Of a stretch of 11,196 nucleotides of DNA, positions 1-7,693 are shown one piece after another. The stretch lies in NCBI GenBank assembly GCA_030834045.1, contig JAURFZ010000042.1:1-11196 (forward strand), written 5' to 3'. The stretch is from Burkholderiales bacterium (GTDB taxonomy: Bacteria; Pseudomonadota; Gammaproteobacteria; Burkholderiales; Burkholderiaceae_A). The notes under the pieces are model-generated. The model had not been told where the DNA came from and made no database searches. It saw only the letters and a program-made list of their open reading frames with translations. Made by a program: the position numbers and the translations under genes. Numbering within the stretch: the first letter of the stretch is position 1; every line of letters starts with the position of its first letter.

Positions 1-771
1 AAAAAGGTGCATATCGCGCCGGTAGGTGTTGAACAAGGCCTCGCGTTTTTCTTGAGGAACCGCATCGGCAAAAACAGTTTTGAAGTCTTGCTCAAAGGTC
101 TCAACCGCATCCATGGACGTGCGATGAAGTTCCGTGACATCGATCTGCTTGCGTTTAACAACCCCAAAAGTAATGGCCAAGGCAATACCGAAGACCGAGC
201 CCACTGCGGTAACCGCTAAAAGCAGTGTGGGGCGATCGAGGAAGGTATAAATACTCTGGCCAACCGATTGGCCTACTGTTAGAAACAGGACCCGAATGCC
301 AAGATGGGCCGCCATAACTCCAAAGACCAGGCTAAAGACGGAGACCCCGAAAATATGGCTTAAAAGGTTGCTGACCCTTAGCAACTTCACAACCCTGAGC
401 AGTCGGAAGAGCCTCAGCAGTGCAAGCACTTCAACATGCTGAGCCTCCATAAGACCAAGATGCACAAACACGACAATAGCCGAGGGCAGAATCGCAAGGG
501 CATCGGCCACCAAAAGCAGCATGGCCTTGCCGTCGCGTGTGTCTAATGAAATAAGCCGTAAGACGAAATCGACTGAGAAGACAAGAAAGATAAAACCTTC
601 TATGACAAAGAGCGTCGTGCTTCCCTCGGGTGCGAACCCCGGGTACTCGGCCGTAAGGAACATAAAAAAAATGGACCAGACGATGGTGGCCAGCATCAGC
701 ACCATGTAACGACGCCCTAGAACGGTCTCTGGGCAGTTCAGTTCGTGACGAAGGCGCTGAGAAACCGACAT
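1..771 (-). CDS. Voltage-sensor ion-channel-like membrane protein, 3' end beyond window
   Basis: Partial gene. The frame is open from an ATG at 771 through base 1 (257 codons, no stop), so the C-terminus lies outside the window. The fold resembles the ion_trans family of six-helix channels. Hydrophobic segments lie at about residues 23-39 (S1), 54-74 (S2), 84-104 (S3, with the typical DALAILP motif at 90-96), 117-133 (S4), 139-164 (S5) and 182-204 (S6). S4 carries R120, R123, R126, K129 and R132 at exact three-residue spacing, the classic voltage sensor. The S5-S6 linker is short. It contains TVGQS (165-169) where a potassium channel has TVGYG, so ion selectivity cannot be assigned. A basic and then mixed-charge cytoplasmic tail begins near 206. 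A purine-rich AGGGGGAAG precedes the ATG. A GTG at 775 is out of frame. The gene lies 125 nt after the CLC gene on the same strand. The family call is firm; channel activity is uncertain. Confidence 0.8.
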   Translation of the reverse strand, partial: MSVSQRLRHELNCPETVLGRRYMVLMLATIVWSIFFMFLTAEYPGFAPEGSTTLFVIEGFIFLVFSVDFVLRLISLDTRDGKAMLLLVADALAILPSAIVVFVHLGLMEAQHVEVLALLRLFRLLRVVKLLRVSNLLSHIFGVSVFSLVFGVMAAHLGIRVLFLTVGQSVGQSIYTFLDRPTLLLAVTAVGSVFGIALAITFGVVKRKQIDVTELHRTSMDAVETFEQDFKTVFADAVPQEKREALFNTYRRDMHLF

Positions 772-834
772 TCACTTCCCCCTGGTAAAGAATGGTTTTT
801 CCGACGCGTATTCTGAACGAGTTCTACAAAAATC

Positions 835-855
835 CAAAAGTGGGGTTCCCCTCAC
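835..855 (-). terminator. Possible intrinsic terminator after the CLC gene
   Basis: Read on the minus strand, a short GC hairpin (GTG-A-GGG paired with CCCCAC, one bulged A, tight loop) is followed by CTTTTGGATTTTTG. It sits about 40 nt past the CLC stop codon and ahead of the channel-like gene, where a terminator would be expected. The stem is short and the T-run is interrupted. A competing pairing with an upstream CCCCTCCCC run is possible, so this is only a candidate. Confidence 0.35.
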
Positions 856-896
856 CGGGATGTCAGCCAGGGGAGGGGTTCAGCCGGACAGCAAAA

Positions 897-2195
897 CTAC
901 GGTTTCTTGGGCTCAGCATTCATTATTTTGGCGATCAAGACCTCGTAGAGGCTCGGATAAAAAATGATGCGTGAAGAATAGGCGCCTGCAAATGAGACCA
1001 ACAAGATATATAAAAATGCGCTTTGGTTACCCGTCATTTCTACCAAAAGAACAGAGGTTGTTACGGGGGCTTGGATAACACCCGCAAGAAAAGCCGCCAT
1101 ACCAACAATGACCAGAAACTGTCGAGCCTCGGAATGGTTGAACAACAGCGCAAAATCGTGACCCATGCCTGCCCCAATGGAAAGCGAGGGCAGGAAAATA
1201 CCGCCTGGAATGCCCGAGGAAAAGCTTAGGGTCATGGCAATGTATTTGAAAAAGCCAAAGCCAAGAAAGTCGGAGTATTCCTCAGACTCATTAAGAAGTT
1301 CGGAGGCCGTGTGATAACCCTCTCCCATTGAGTAGCCGTCGGTAGCCAATGCGAACAAGGCAAGCACAAAGCCTATGCCAGCAGCAACAGCGCCCGCGCC
1401 TGCGGCCGTTTTGGTCTTCGGAAGAATGGCAGGAATGCCATTGACCATGAGCCAGGCCATGAAACCCGCAAGCAGTCCACAGCCAATGGCCAAGGCCAGC
1501 ATCAAGCCAATCGATGGAATAACATCCGACCGATTCTCGATTGGGAAAAAGTTGTAGCTGCCGAAAATGGAGAGCGATGAAAATCCTGCAGTCAGAATCA
1601 TAAGGACCAAAAACCAGCTGGAGCGGGCCTCTTTGCCCCGTGCAAGCTCTTCGAGTGCGAACAGAATTCCGGCAAGGGGGGCATTGAATGCCGCGGCAAG
1701 ACCCGAGGCTCCACCTGCAATAACAATGGTTTTCGATGAAACGCGTACGCGTCGGACCATACGAAACCCCCAGTAAGACATGATGGCCGCGCCAATTTGA
1801 ATGGAGGGGCCTTCACGACCGACGGTTGCCCCACAGACAAGCGCTAGGCAGACAAAGATGCCCTTAATAAGCGCTTGAACAGGCGAAAGAATGCCCTTGA
1901 GCTGGCCACGAACATCGCGCATACGCAGTACAGCCATGGTCTGAGGAACACCACTGCCGGCGGCAAACGGTGCGTACTTGGCTGTTAGATAGCGAAGCAG
2001 CCCAAAGCCAACCGGCATGATAACGAGCAAGGCAAGTGGGTAGTTCTTGAAGATGGTGGCAGAGACGTCGGTACCCCAGTTTGCACCCGCCGAGAATAAA
2101 AAGATGGCAACTGCAACCAGTACGGCACCCACACTAAGTGAGATGAAATCGCGCAAACGTCGAGCTTGGCGCGCATTGAAATTGAATTTCAACAA
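897..2195 (-). CDS. CLC-family chloride channel / Cl-/H+ antiporter
   Basis: Inner-membrane CLC protein of 432 aa without C-terminal CBS domains, the usual size for short bacterial CLCs. Diagnostic motifs, numbered from a TTG two codons further upstream, are GSGVP (82-86, chloride-coordinating serine loop), GREGP (128-132, with gating glutamate E130), an EE pair at 184-185 following AAFNAPLAGILF, GIPGGIFLP (330-338), and Y419 near the C-terminus. Both glutamates that E. coli ClcA uses for proton-coupled exchange (its E148 and E203) appear to be present. I therefore infer an antiporter rather than a passive channel. The first ATG lies about 60 codons in, inside conserved sequence, so the start must be a TTG. 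AGGAG at 2204-2208 is 8 nt from the TTG at 2195 and only 2 nt from the one at 2201, so 2195 is chosen. It lies downstream of mtgA with a 134-nt gap and probably has its own promoter. CLC proteins help in extreme acid resistance and chloride balance. Confidence 0.93.
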   Translation of the reverse strand: MLKFNFNARQARRLRDFISLSVGAVLVAVAIFLFSAGANWGTDVSATIFKNYPLALLVIMPVGFGLLRYLTAKYAPFAAGSGVPQTMAVLRMRDVRGQLKGILSPVQALIKGIFVCLALVCGATVGREGPSIQIGAAIMSYWGFRMVRRVRVSSKTIVIAGGASGLAAAFNAPLAGILFALEELARGKEARSSWFLVLMILTAGFSSLSIFGSYNFFPIENRSDVIPSIGLMLALAIGCGLLAGFMAWLMVNGIPAILPKTKTAAGAGAVAAGIGFVLALFALATDGYSMGEGYHTASELLNESEEYSDFLGFGFFKYIAMTLSFSSGIPGGIFLPSLSIGAGMGHDFALLFNHSEARQFLVIVGMAAFLAGVIQAPVTTSVLLVEMTGNQSAFLYILLVSFAGAYSSRIIFYPSLYEVLIAKIMNAEPKKP

Positions 2196-2203
2196 GTTCA
2201 AAT

Positions 2204-2208
2204 CTCCT
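2204..2208 (-). promoter_or_regulatory. Shine-Dalgarno that decides the CLC start
   Basis: AGGAG on the minus strand. It leaves 8 nt to the TTG at 2195, 2 nt to the TTG at 2201 and 11 nt to the TTG at 2192. The 8-nt spacing is the normal one, which favours the TTG at 2195. Confidence 0.6.
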
Positions 2209-2230
2209 TGTGAATTCCGTGAGCTCCGAA

Positions 2231-2236
2231 ATTCTA
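2231..2236 (-). promoter_or_regulatory. Possible -10 element for the CLC gene
   Basis: TAGAAT matches the sigma70 -10 consensus at 5 of 6 positions and lies about 23 nt upstream of the CLC Shine-Dalgarno. No good -35 is found at 16-18 nt (TTAGAC at 17 nt is poor). It is a plausible but weak promoter, supported mainly by its location in the mtgA-CLC gap. Confidence 0.25.
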
Positions 2237-2270
2237 TTGGCCTAAATCTTTAAGTCTAACCTGTCCAGCT

Positions 2271-2292
2271 GGCGCTTCCGGGCGAAAGCGCC
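2271..2292. repeat. Perfect 7-bp inverted repeat between mtgA and the CLC gene
   Basis: GGCGCTT and AAGCGCC flank an 8-nt loop. The stem is GC-rich and lies about 38 nt past the mtgA stop. No T-run follows on either strand, so it is not a canonical intrinsic terminator. It could be a pause site, an mRNA 3'-end stabiliser or a weak terminator for mtgA. Confidence 0.4.
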
Positions 2293-2329
2293 TACGAAGC
2301 CACATAAAAAACGATAGTGGCCGTTAAAT

Positions 2330-3013
2330 TTAAGGAAGGGCAACCTGGGGCATTCTGGCCTGAATAACTTCGGCCTTGCCACGAATGAAGGCACTGCCAC
2401 GATTCTTATCGAACCGTTTTGGTGCGGGAAGAATGGAGGCCAGCCAGGCCGATTGCTCAACAGTGAGCTGCCTGGCGCTAACGCCATAGTAATGCCGGGC
2501 AGCTGCTTCAATTCCAAAGACGCCCTCACCCCACTCCGCAACATTTAAATAAAGCTCGAGAATGCGACGTTTTTCGAGAACGGCCTCGAGCATGAGGGTG
2601 ATGACAAGCTCTTGCCCCTTGCGAAGCAGACTTCGATCGGGGGAGAGAAAGAGGTTTTTGGCAAGCTGCATGGTAATGGTGGAGCCGCCACGCTTGATCT
2701 TTCCCTTCTGTAGGTTCTCAAGTGCAGCCTTCTCAATGGCCTCCCACTCCACACCGTCGTGCTCGGCGAAGCCCGAGTCCTCTGCAGCCAACACCGCTCT
2801 TTTTAAATTTGCGGAGATGCTGGCGTAAGGCACCCAAGTCTGACGAATAGACTTCGCCGACTTCTGTTGGGTCAGCCGATCTTTCTCAGCAGTAATGAAT
2901 GCAGTCGTTGCAGGATTGTTTGTAGCCAGCCAGGCCACCGACATAAACAGATAGGCCTGGTAAATGACGACTAAGGTGAGGAGTGCGGCAAAGGGCCATT
3001 TCAGCCAACGCAA
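2330..3013 (-). CDS. mtgA: Monofunctional peptidoglycan transglycosylase (GT51)
   Basis: Membrane-anchored glycosyltransferase that polymerises lipid II into glycan strands, without a transpeptidase domain. The 227-aa length fits MtgA. There is one N-terminal membrane anchor (about residues 7-29), then the GT51 domain. Its motifs appear in order: EDSGFAEHDG (78-87, with catalytic E78), RGGSTITMQLAKNLFL (108-123), RKGQE (131-135), and ILELYLNVAEWGEGVFG (151-167, with the second conserved acidic residues), then the AAARHYYG helix. The start is a TTG at 3013 with AAGGA 6 nt upstream; no in-frame ATG precedes the anchor. It begins 41 nt after the gcvT stop on the same strand with no terminator visible, so it may be the distal gene of the gcv transcript. 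No functional link to glycine cleavage is known to me; the pairing looks positional. Confidence 0.94.
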   Translation of the reverse strand: MRWLKWPFAALLTLVVIYQAYLFMSVAWLATNNPATTAFITAEKDRLTQQKSAKSIRQTWVPYASISANLKRAVLAAEDSGFAEHDGVEWEAIEKAALENLQKGKIKRGGSTITMQLAKNLFLSPDRSLLRKGQELVITLMLEAVLEKRRILELYLNVAEWGEGVFGIEAAARHYYGVSARQLTVEQSAWLASILPAPKRFDKNRGSAFIRGKAEVIQARMPQVALP

Positions 3014-3054
3014 GTTAAGTCCTTAGTAGGGGAAACGGCGGTTTAAGCCATTCT

Positions 3055-4218
3055 TTATCGCTTGTAGCGCTTGGGAACAAAAGGCAGCTTGGCTTGGGTT
3101 AGTGGGACTTTTTGCTGGCGCACCTGTGCAAAAACTGGCGCGTTCATAGCCTGCGCCTGAATACTGGCCATGAGAATAGGCAGGCCAAGGCTTGGCGAAA
3201 CCGTGCCACTGGTAACCTCGCCCACAATCGTGTCGTCTTCAAGCACCACAAGGCTATGTGCGCGAACGGGTACCGGGGCCTGGGAGGAAAAGGCAAGCAA
3301 CCGACGCGCTGGACCCTTGGCGAGTTGCTGGTCAACCATAGTTGCCCCAGGGTAGCCCCCTGCCTTTGCACCACCGGGCCGTCGAGAGGGGGCAATGCCA
3401 AACAAGAGGCCCGCCTCAACCGGCGTTACGGAGGGCGCGATGTCTTGACCGTGCAGAGGAAGGCCCGCCTCAAGTCTAAGTGTGTCCCGAGCGCCTAGAC
3501 CCACGAGCGCAACTCGGTTGTCGGCAAGAAGCTTACGGGCCACTCGGTCTGCTGCCACGGAGGGAACAGATATCTCGTAGCCGTCCTCACCCGTGTAACC
3601 ACTGCGTGTGGCAAAGCATCTTGCTCCATCAAGGGTCAGTTCGATGGATTCCATAAACCTAGGCGCAGCCGCCCGCGCATCAAGCGCGCACAGCACCGCT
3701 TCGGCATCTGGGCCCTGCAGAGCAAGAAGTGCGGCATCGACCCATTCAAACAAAAGTTCGGGAGCAAGCGCCTGAAGCCTTGCAAGGTCCGCCTGACGAT
3801 TGCCCGCGTTGACCACCATGCGCACCTCGGGTGCAGGACCCGGCCGCCAGACCAGCATAAGATCGTCTTCAATGCCGCCTTGGTCGTTAAGCAAAAGGCT
3901 GTAGCGCTGCTGGCCCGAGGGCCAGCCTTCAAAGTCAACGGGCAGCGCAGCCTCAAGACCTTTACGCAGTGTTGGCCCCTCGCCATTGCGCGCGGTAACG
4001 CGCAACTGACCCATGTGTGAGACATCAAAGAGACCCGCCTTCTGTCTCGTATGCAGATGCTCGGCCTTAAGGCCTAAGCCATACTGAATGGGCATATTAA
4101 AACCAGCAAACGGACCAAACTTCGCCCCGCTGGCCTGATGCAAAGCTTCGAGTGCGATGGACTGAATGGACTGCATGGTGGAGGACCCGGGCTGAACCGG
4201 ACTCGACGAGTTAGACAT
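3055..4218 (-). CDS. gcvT: Glycine cleavage system T protein (aminomethyltransferase)
   Basis: GcvT moves the aminomethyl carbon from the lipoyl arm of H protein to tetrahydrofolate, releasing ammonia and giving 5,10-methylene-THF. The 387-aa product carries the family hallmarks: FAGFNMPIQYG (37-47), HTRQKAGLFDVSHMGQ (56-71), NDQGGIEDDL (111-120, containing the conserved folate-site aspartate), YTGEDGYEI (208-216), LGARDTLRLEAGLPLHGQDI (241-260), and GEVTSGTVSPSLG (333-345) in the C-terminal barrel. The ATG at 4218 is chosen. It overlaps the end of gcvP by 8 nt, has GGAGG just upstream, and suggests translational coupling. A longer frame from a TTG at 4275 would overlap gcvP by 65 nt and is unlikely. 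An internal ATG at 4176 lacks a Shine-Dalgarno. The first ~15 residues are a low-complexity Ser-rich extension. It is the third gene of a gcvH-gcvP-gcvT order, rather than the common T-H-P. Confidence 0.95.
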   Translation of the reverse strand: MSNSSSPVQPGSSTMQSIQSIALEALHQASGAKFGPFAGFNMPIQYGLGLKAEHLHTRQKAGLFDVSHMGQLRVTARNGEGPTLRKGLEAALPVDFEGWPSGQQRYSLLLNDQGGIEDDLMLVWRPGPAPEVRMVVNAGNRQADLARLQALAPELLFEWVDAALLALQGPDAEAVLCALDARAAAPRFMESIELTLDGARCFATRSGYTGEDGYEISVPSVAADRVARKLLADNRVALVGLGARDTLRLEAGLPLHGQDIAPSVTPVEAGLLFGIAPSRRPGGAKAGGYPGATMVDQQLAKGPARRLLAFSSQAPVPVRAHSLVVLEDDTIVGEVTSGTVSPSLGLPILMASIQAQAMNAPVFAQVRQQKVPLTQAKLPFVPKRYKR

Positions 4219-7132
4219 ACGCCTCCACCGGCGGGCAGGTACAGACCAGGTTGCGATCGCCTGCCGCGTTATCAATACGCTTCACACTGGGCCAGAACTT
4301 TGATGCCTTCACCCAGGGCAAGGGGAAGGCAGCCTGCTCGCGACTGTAGCCATGGGTCCAGGTGTCCGCTGCAATTTCTGAGGCTGTATGCGGCGCATTC
4401 TTTAAAGGATTATTGAGGCGATCAAGCTGCCCGACGCGCACCGCCTGAATTTCACCGGCAATAGCAATCATGGCGTCGCAGAACCGGTTCAATTCCTCAA
4501 GGCCCTCGGACTCGGTGGGCTCGATCATGAGCGTATCGGTTACGGGAAACGAAAGCGTGGGGGCGTGAAAACCGTAATCCATTAAACGCTTTGCCACGTC
4601 TTCAGCGGTGATACCAAGCTCGGCTTTCAGGCTTCGCAGGTCGAGAATGCATTCATGGGCCACCCTTCCCTTTTCGCCCCTGTACAAAATAGGAAAGACA
4701 GGCTGCAGACGGTGGGCCATGTAGTTGGCATTCAAGATGGCAAGCTCGGTCGCCCGTTGAATACCAGAGGACCCCATCATGCGAATGTACATGTAAGAAA
4801 TAGTGGCCAGAAGGGCGCTTCCGTAGGGAGCCGCCGACACGCTGTTGGCGCTCTCTGGCAAGTCATAAGGATGGTCGTTCAGGAAGGGGGCGAGGTGCTT
4901 GGCCACTGCAATGGGGCCCATACCGGGACCCCCGCCACCGTGCGGAATACAGAAAGTCTTGTGCAGGTTCATGTGGCAGACATCGGCACCAATAAGGGCA
5001 GGCTGTGTAACGCCTGCCTGGGCATTGAGGTTGGCGCCATCCATGTAGACCTGGCCACCGGCCGCATGCACCTGGGCGCAGATGGCTTCAATGCTAGCCT
5101 CAAAGACACCGTGGGTGGATGGGTAGGTGACCATAAGCGCGCAGAGATTCTCGGCATGCTGCTTAATTTTTGCCTGAAGATCGGTGAGGTCGATATTGCC
5201 CTGGGCATCGCAGCCCACCACCACAATGGACAGACCCATCATTTGGGCGGTTGCGGGGTTCGTGCCATGCGCTGAGGATGGGATGAGGCAGACACTGCGA
5301 TGACCCTGGCCTTGCGCCTTTTGATAACGCCGAATGGCCATGATGCCCGCGTACTCGCCCTGCGCGCCCGAGTTCGGCTGAAAGCTCACTTCAGAAAAGC
5401 CTGTAATTTCAACCAGCCAGTCGCGCAGTTCAGTAAGCATGGCCGTATAGCCCTGCGACTGCTCCTCGGGAACAAAGGGATGAAGGCTGGCAAACTCGGG
5501 CCAGCTGACCGGGGCCATCTCGGAAGACGCATTGAGCTTCATGGTGCATGAGCCCAGGGGGATCATGGAGTGCACCAGGGAAATGTCCCGATTCTCAAGG
5601 CGCTTCATGTAGCGAACGAACTCGGTCTCACTGCGGTAACGGTGAAAAACAGGGTGTGAAAGCACAGTGCCTGTACGCACGAGCGAGGAGGCGATGGCGC
5701 CGGGCAGCTTGGAGAGCGTCTGGCCCTGCAGGCTGCTGAATTCAGGACGCTGGCCTGTAAACACAAACACCAAGTCTGCTAGGTCGTTCAGGCCCACGGT
5801 TTCATCAAGCGAGACACCGAGGGCTGTGAGAGCCTTGTTTTTATCCGTAAAAGGCCGAAGATTCATTTGCTGCGCCTGGGCACGACTAAGAATGGCCTGC
5901 GCATTGGCGGTCGTGTCGACGTTGATATGCAGGGTATCGAAGTAGTTTTCGTGAGCAACCGTTAAACCCGCCTTGGACAGCTCCTGCGCAAGCATGCGAG
6001 TAAAGGCATTCACACGCATTGCGATACGGCGAAGTCCCTCGGGCCCGTGATAGACCGCATAAAAGCTTGCCATGTTGGCAAGCAAGGCCTGAGCAGTGCA
6101 AATATTACTTGTGGCCTTGTCGCGGCGTATGTGCTGCTCACGGGTCTGCAACGACATGCGGTAGGCGGGCTTGCCAGCAGCATCCACCGAGACACCAATA
6201 ATGCGCCCCGGGGCGGCACGAACCAGGTCGGCCTTCACTGCAAAAAAGGCTGCATGCGGGCCACCAAACCCCATAGGCACGCCAAAGCGCTGGGCGTTGC
6301 CCAAGGCCACATCGGCGCCCATTTCACCCGGCGGCTTTGTAAGCATGAGGGCAAGCAGGTCGCAGCCGACCGATAGACGTGCAGCCTGGGCATGAAGCCG
6401 CTCGGCAATAACCGTGCAGTCAGCAAGTCGGCCTTGGGTGTTGGGAATTTGAACATGGGCGCCAAAGACCTGATGAAGGTTGCAGCCTTGCTGTGCGTCG
6501 TCACTTAGAAGATCGGTCTGCTTAACCTGCACGCCCATCCACTGGGCTCGGCTCTTAATAACCGCAAGAACCTGGGGATGGACAGCCTCATCGACCAGAT
6601 AGACATTGGCATTTGCATCTTTACGCAGCCGCAGAAACATGCCCATGGCCTCAGCGGCAGCCGTGGCTTCATCGAGCAAAGAGGCATTGGCCATGGGAAG
6701 ACCCGTAAGGTCGATAACCAATTGCTGGAAATTCATTAGGGCCTCAAGCCGGCCCTGGGCGACTTCAGCCTGATAGGGCGTATAGGCCGTGTACCAGCCC
6801 GGGTTCTCGAGAAGGCTGCGCTTGATGGGCTCGGGGGTGATGCAGCCGTAGTAGCCAGCCCCGATATAACTTCGGTAAACCTTATTTTTCTCTGCAAGGG
6901 CTTTAAGGCCCTTGAGCGCCTGCTGTTCGGTGGTAGGTGCAGGCAGATTCAAAGGTCGACGCAGACGAATGGACTCGGGCACAGTCTGGTCAATAAGGGC
7001 ATCCAGTGATGAGAGGCCAAGCGCGGCAAGCATCACCTGCTGCTCGGCGGCGTCGGGGCCGAGATGGCGTTGATGGAACTCGTCTTCAGCAAGCAGGCCT
7101 TCGATGGAGTCGATGGGTTCGTTTAAACGCAT
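4211..7132 (-). CDS. gcvP: Glycine dehydrogenase (decarboxylating), P protein
   Basis: The PLP-dependent P protein decarboxylates glycine and loads the remaining aminomethyl group onto the lipoyl arm of GcvH. At 973 aa it is the full single-chain form, with an N-terminal half (about 1-450) and a C-terminal half (about 470-973) that are two separate genes in many Gram-positives. Visible landmarks are the N-terminal FHQRHLGP (19-26), YIGAGYYGCITPEPI (89-103), the NP..YTAYTPYQAE.AQGRLE region (110-130), HSMIPLGSCTMKLN (521-534), SAHGTNPATA (620-629), and HMNLHKTFCIPHGGGGPGMGP (720-740). This last stretch contains the PLP lysine K725 and the glycine-rich loop. The ATG at 7132 has AAGGA 9 nt upstream and lies 20 nt after the gcvH stop. 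The 3' end overlaps gcvT by 8 nt. The frame is intact, with no missing motif seen. Confidence 0.97.
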   Translation of the reverse strand: MRLNEPIDSIEGLLAEDEFHQRHLGPDAAEQQVMLAALGLSSLDALIDQTVPESIRLRRPLNLPAPTTEQQALKGLKALAEKNKVYRSYIGAGYYGCITPEPIKRSLLENPGWYTAYTPYQAEVAQGRLEALMNFQQLVIDLTGLPMANASLLDEATAAAEAMGMFLRLRKDANANVYLVDEAVHPQVLAVIKSRAQWMGVQVKQTDLLSDDAQQGCNLHQVFGAHVQIPNTQGRLADCTVIAERLHAQAARLSVGCDLLALMLTKPPGEMGADVALGNAQRFGVPMGFGGPHAAFFAVKADLVRAAPGRIIGVSVDAAGKPAYRMSLQTREQHIRRDKATSNICTAQALLANMASFYAVYHGPEGLRRIAMRVNAFTRMLAQELSKAGLTVAHENYFDTLHINVDTTANAQAILSRAQAQQMNLRPFTDKNKALTALGVSLDETVGLNDLADLVFVFTGQRPEFSSLQGQTLSKLPGAIASSLVRTGTVLSHPVFHRYRSETEFVRYMKRLENRDISLVHSMIPLGSCTMKLNASSEMAPVSWPEFASLHPFVPEEQSQGYTAMLTELRDWLVEITGFSEVSFQPNSGAQGEYAGIMAIRRYQKAQGQGHRSVCLIPSSAHGTNPATAQMMGLSIVVVGCDAQGNIDLTDLQAKIKQHAENLCALMVTYPSTHGVFEASIEAICAQVHAAGGQVYMDGANLNAQAGVTQPALIGADVCHMNLHKTFCIPHGGGGPGMGPIAVAKHLAPFLNDHPYDLPESANSVSAAPYGSALLATISYMYIRMMGSSGIQRATELAILNANYMAHRLQPVFPILYRGEKGRVAHECILDLRSLKAELGITAEDVAKRLMDYGFHAPTLSFPVTDTLMIEPTESEGLEELNRFCDAMIAIAGEIQAVRVGQLDRLNNPLKNAPHTASEIAADTWTHGYSREQAAFPLPWVKASKFWPSVKRIDNAAGDRNLVCTCPPVEAYV

Positions 7133-7152
7133 GGCTGAGATCCTTTGTTATT

Positions 7153-7551
7153 TCAAGAAGGGTTGGATTCAGCCTGAGCCTTGTAGGCCTCGGCATTTAA
7201 AAGCGCCGCCACGGCCTTAGCGGCCTCTTCGCTTGGTTTCACTCGATACAACCAGCCTTGCTCGTAAGGGGATTCGTTCACGGTCTGCGGGTTCTGAGAA
7301 AGGCTTTCATTCACAGCGGTGACTTCGCCAGCAACCGGGCAATAGACATCGCTTGCAGCCTTGGTGGACTCCACCACAGCAGCGCTTTCGCCTGGCTGAA
7401 ACTGCCGCCCGAGAGCGGGAAGTTCAACGTAAACAAGCTCGCCTAGCGAGTCTTGCGCAAGCGCTGTGATACCAATGGTAATAAGACCATCGGGTTCTAC
7501 ACGCGCCCACTCATGGCTTGCGGTGTAATGAAGATTGGAAGGAAAGTTCAT
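7153..7551 (-). CDS. gcvH: Glycine cleavage system H protein (lipoyl carrier)
   Basis: Small lipoylated carrier that shuttles the aminomethyl group between the P, T and L proteins in the cytoplasm. The 132-aa product matches the family in length and shows HYTASHEW (8-15), the hammerhead lipoyl fold, and the lipoylation motif VVESTKAASDVY (59-70), with K64 as the modified lysine. It ends with SPYEQGWLYRVKPS (94-107). The ATG at 7551 is preceded by GGAG with a 6-nt gap. An in-frame GTG four codons upstream (7563) would place this GGAG inside the coding region and is less likely. It is the first gene after the tandem glycine riboswitch and the leader gene of the gcv cluster, with gcvP 20 nt downstream. 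Confidence 0.96.
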   Translation of the reverse strand: MNFPSNLHYTASHEWARVEPDGLITIGITALAQDSLGELVYVELPALGRQFQPGESAAVVESTKAASDVYCPVAGEVTAVNESLSQNPQTVNESPYEQGWLYRVKPSEEAAKAVAALLNAEAYKAQAESNPS

Positions 7552-7599
7552 GCGAGGCTCCACGAGAGAAGGACGAGGTTAGATAAGGCATGGTGCCCC

Positions 7600-7682
7600 C
7601 TCTGTCCTTGGCGCCTGAGACATTAACCTTCGGCGGGTGCGCTTAGAACGTCTGCAGGTTCTAAGCGCGCCTCTCTCCAGAG
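7600..7682 (-). promoter_or_regulatory. Glycine riboswitch, aptamer 2 (gene-proximal)
   Basis: Second aptamer of a tandem glycine riboswitch. P1 is formed by CTCTG (7678-7682) and CAGAG (7600-7604). Conserved glycine-aptamer blocks are visible on the minus strand: GGAGAGAG after P1, CCGCCGAAGG, and TCTCAGGCGCCAAGGAC before the closing strand. The variable P3-type arm is a perfect 11-bp stem, GCGCTTAGAAC (minus strand 7668-7658) with GTTCTAAGCGC (7649-7639), and an 8-nt loop. The element ends 48 nt before the gcvH ATG. No T-tract terminator lies between them, which points to control of translation rather than termination. Glycine riboswitches ahead of gcv genes normally turn expression on. Confidence 0.93.
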
Positions 7683-7693
7683 AGCAATGAGCC

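Noticed and set aside
431..775. 114-aa minus-strand frame starting with GTG at 775
   Set aside because: It overlaps the channel-like gene in a different frame and its product has no membrane or family pattern. The frame from ATG 771 gives a coherent S1-S6 protein.
4655..5275. 206-aa open frame on the plus strand, antisense to gcvP
   Set aside because: It lies wholly inside the conserved gcvP frame, has no recognisable domain, and is explained by codon bias leaving the opposite strand open.
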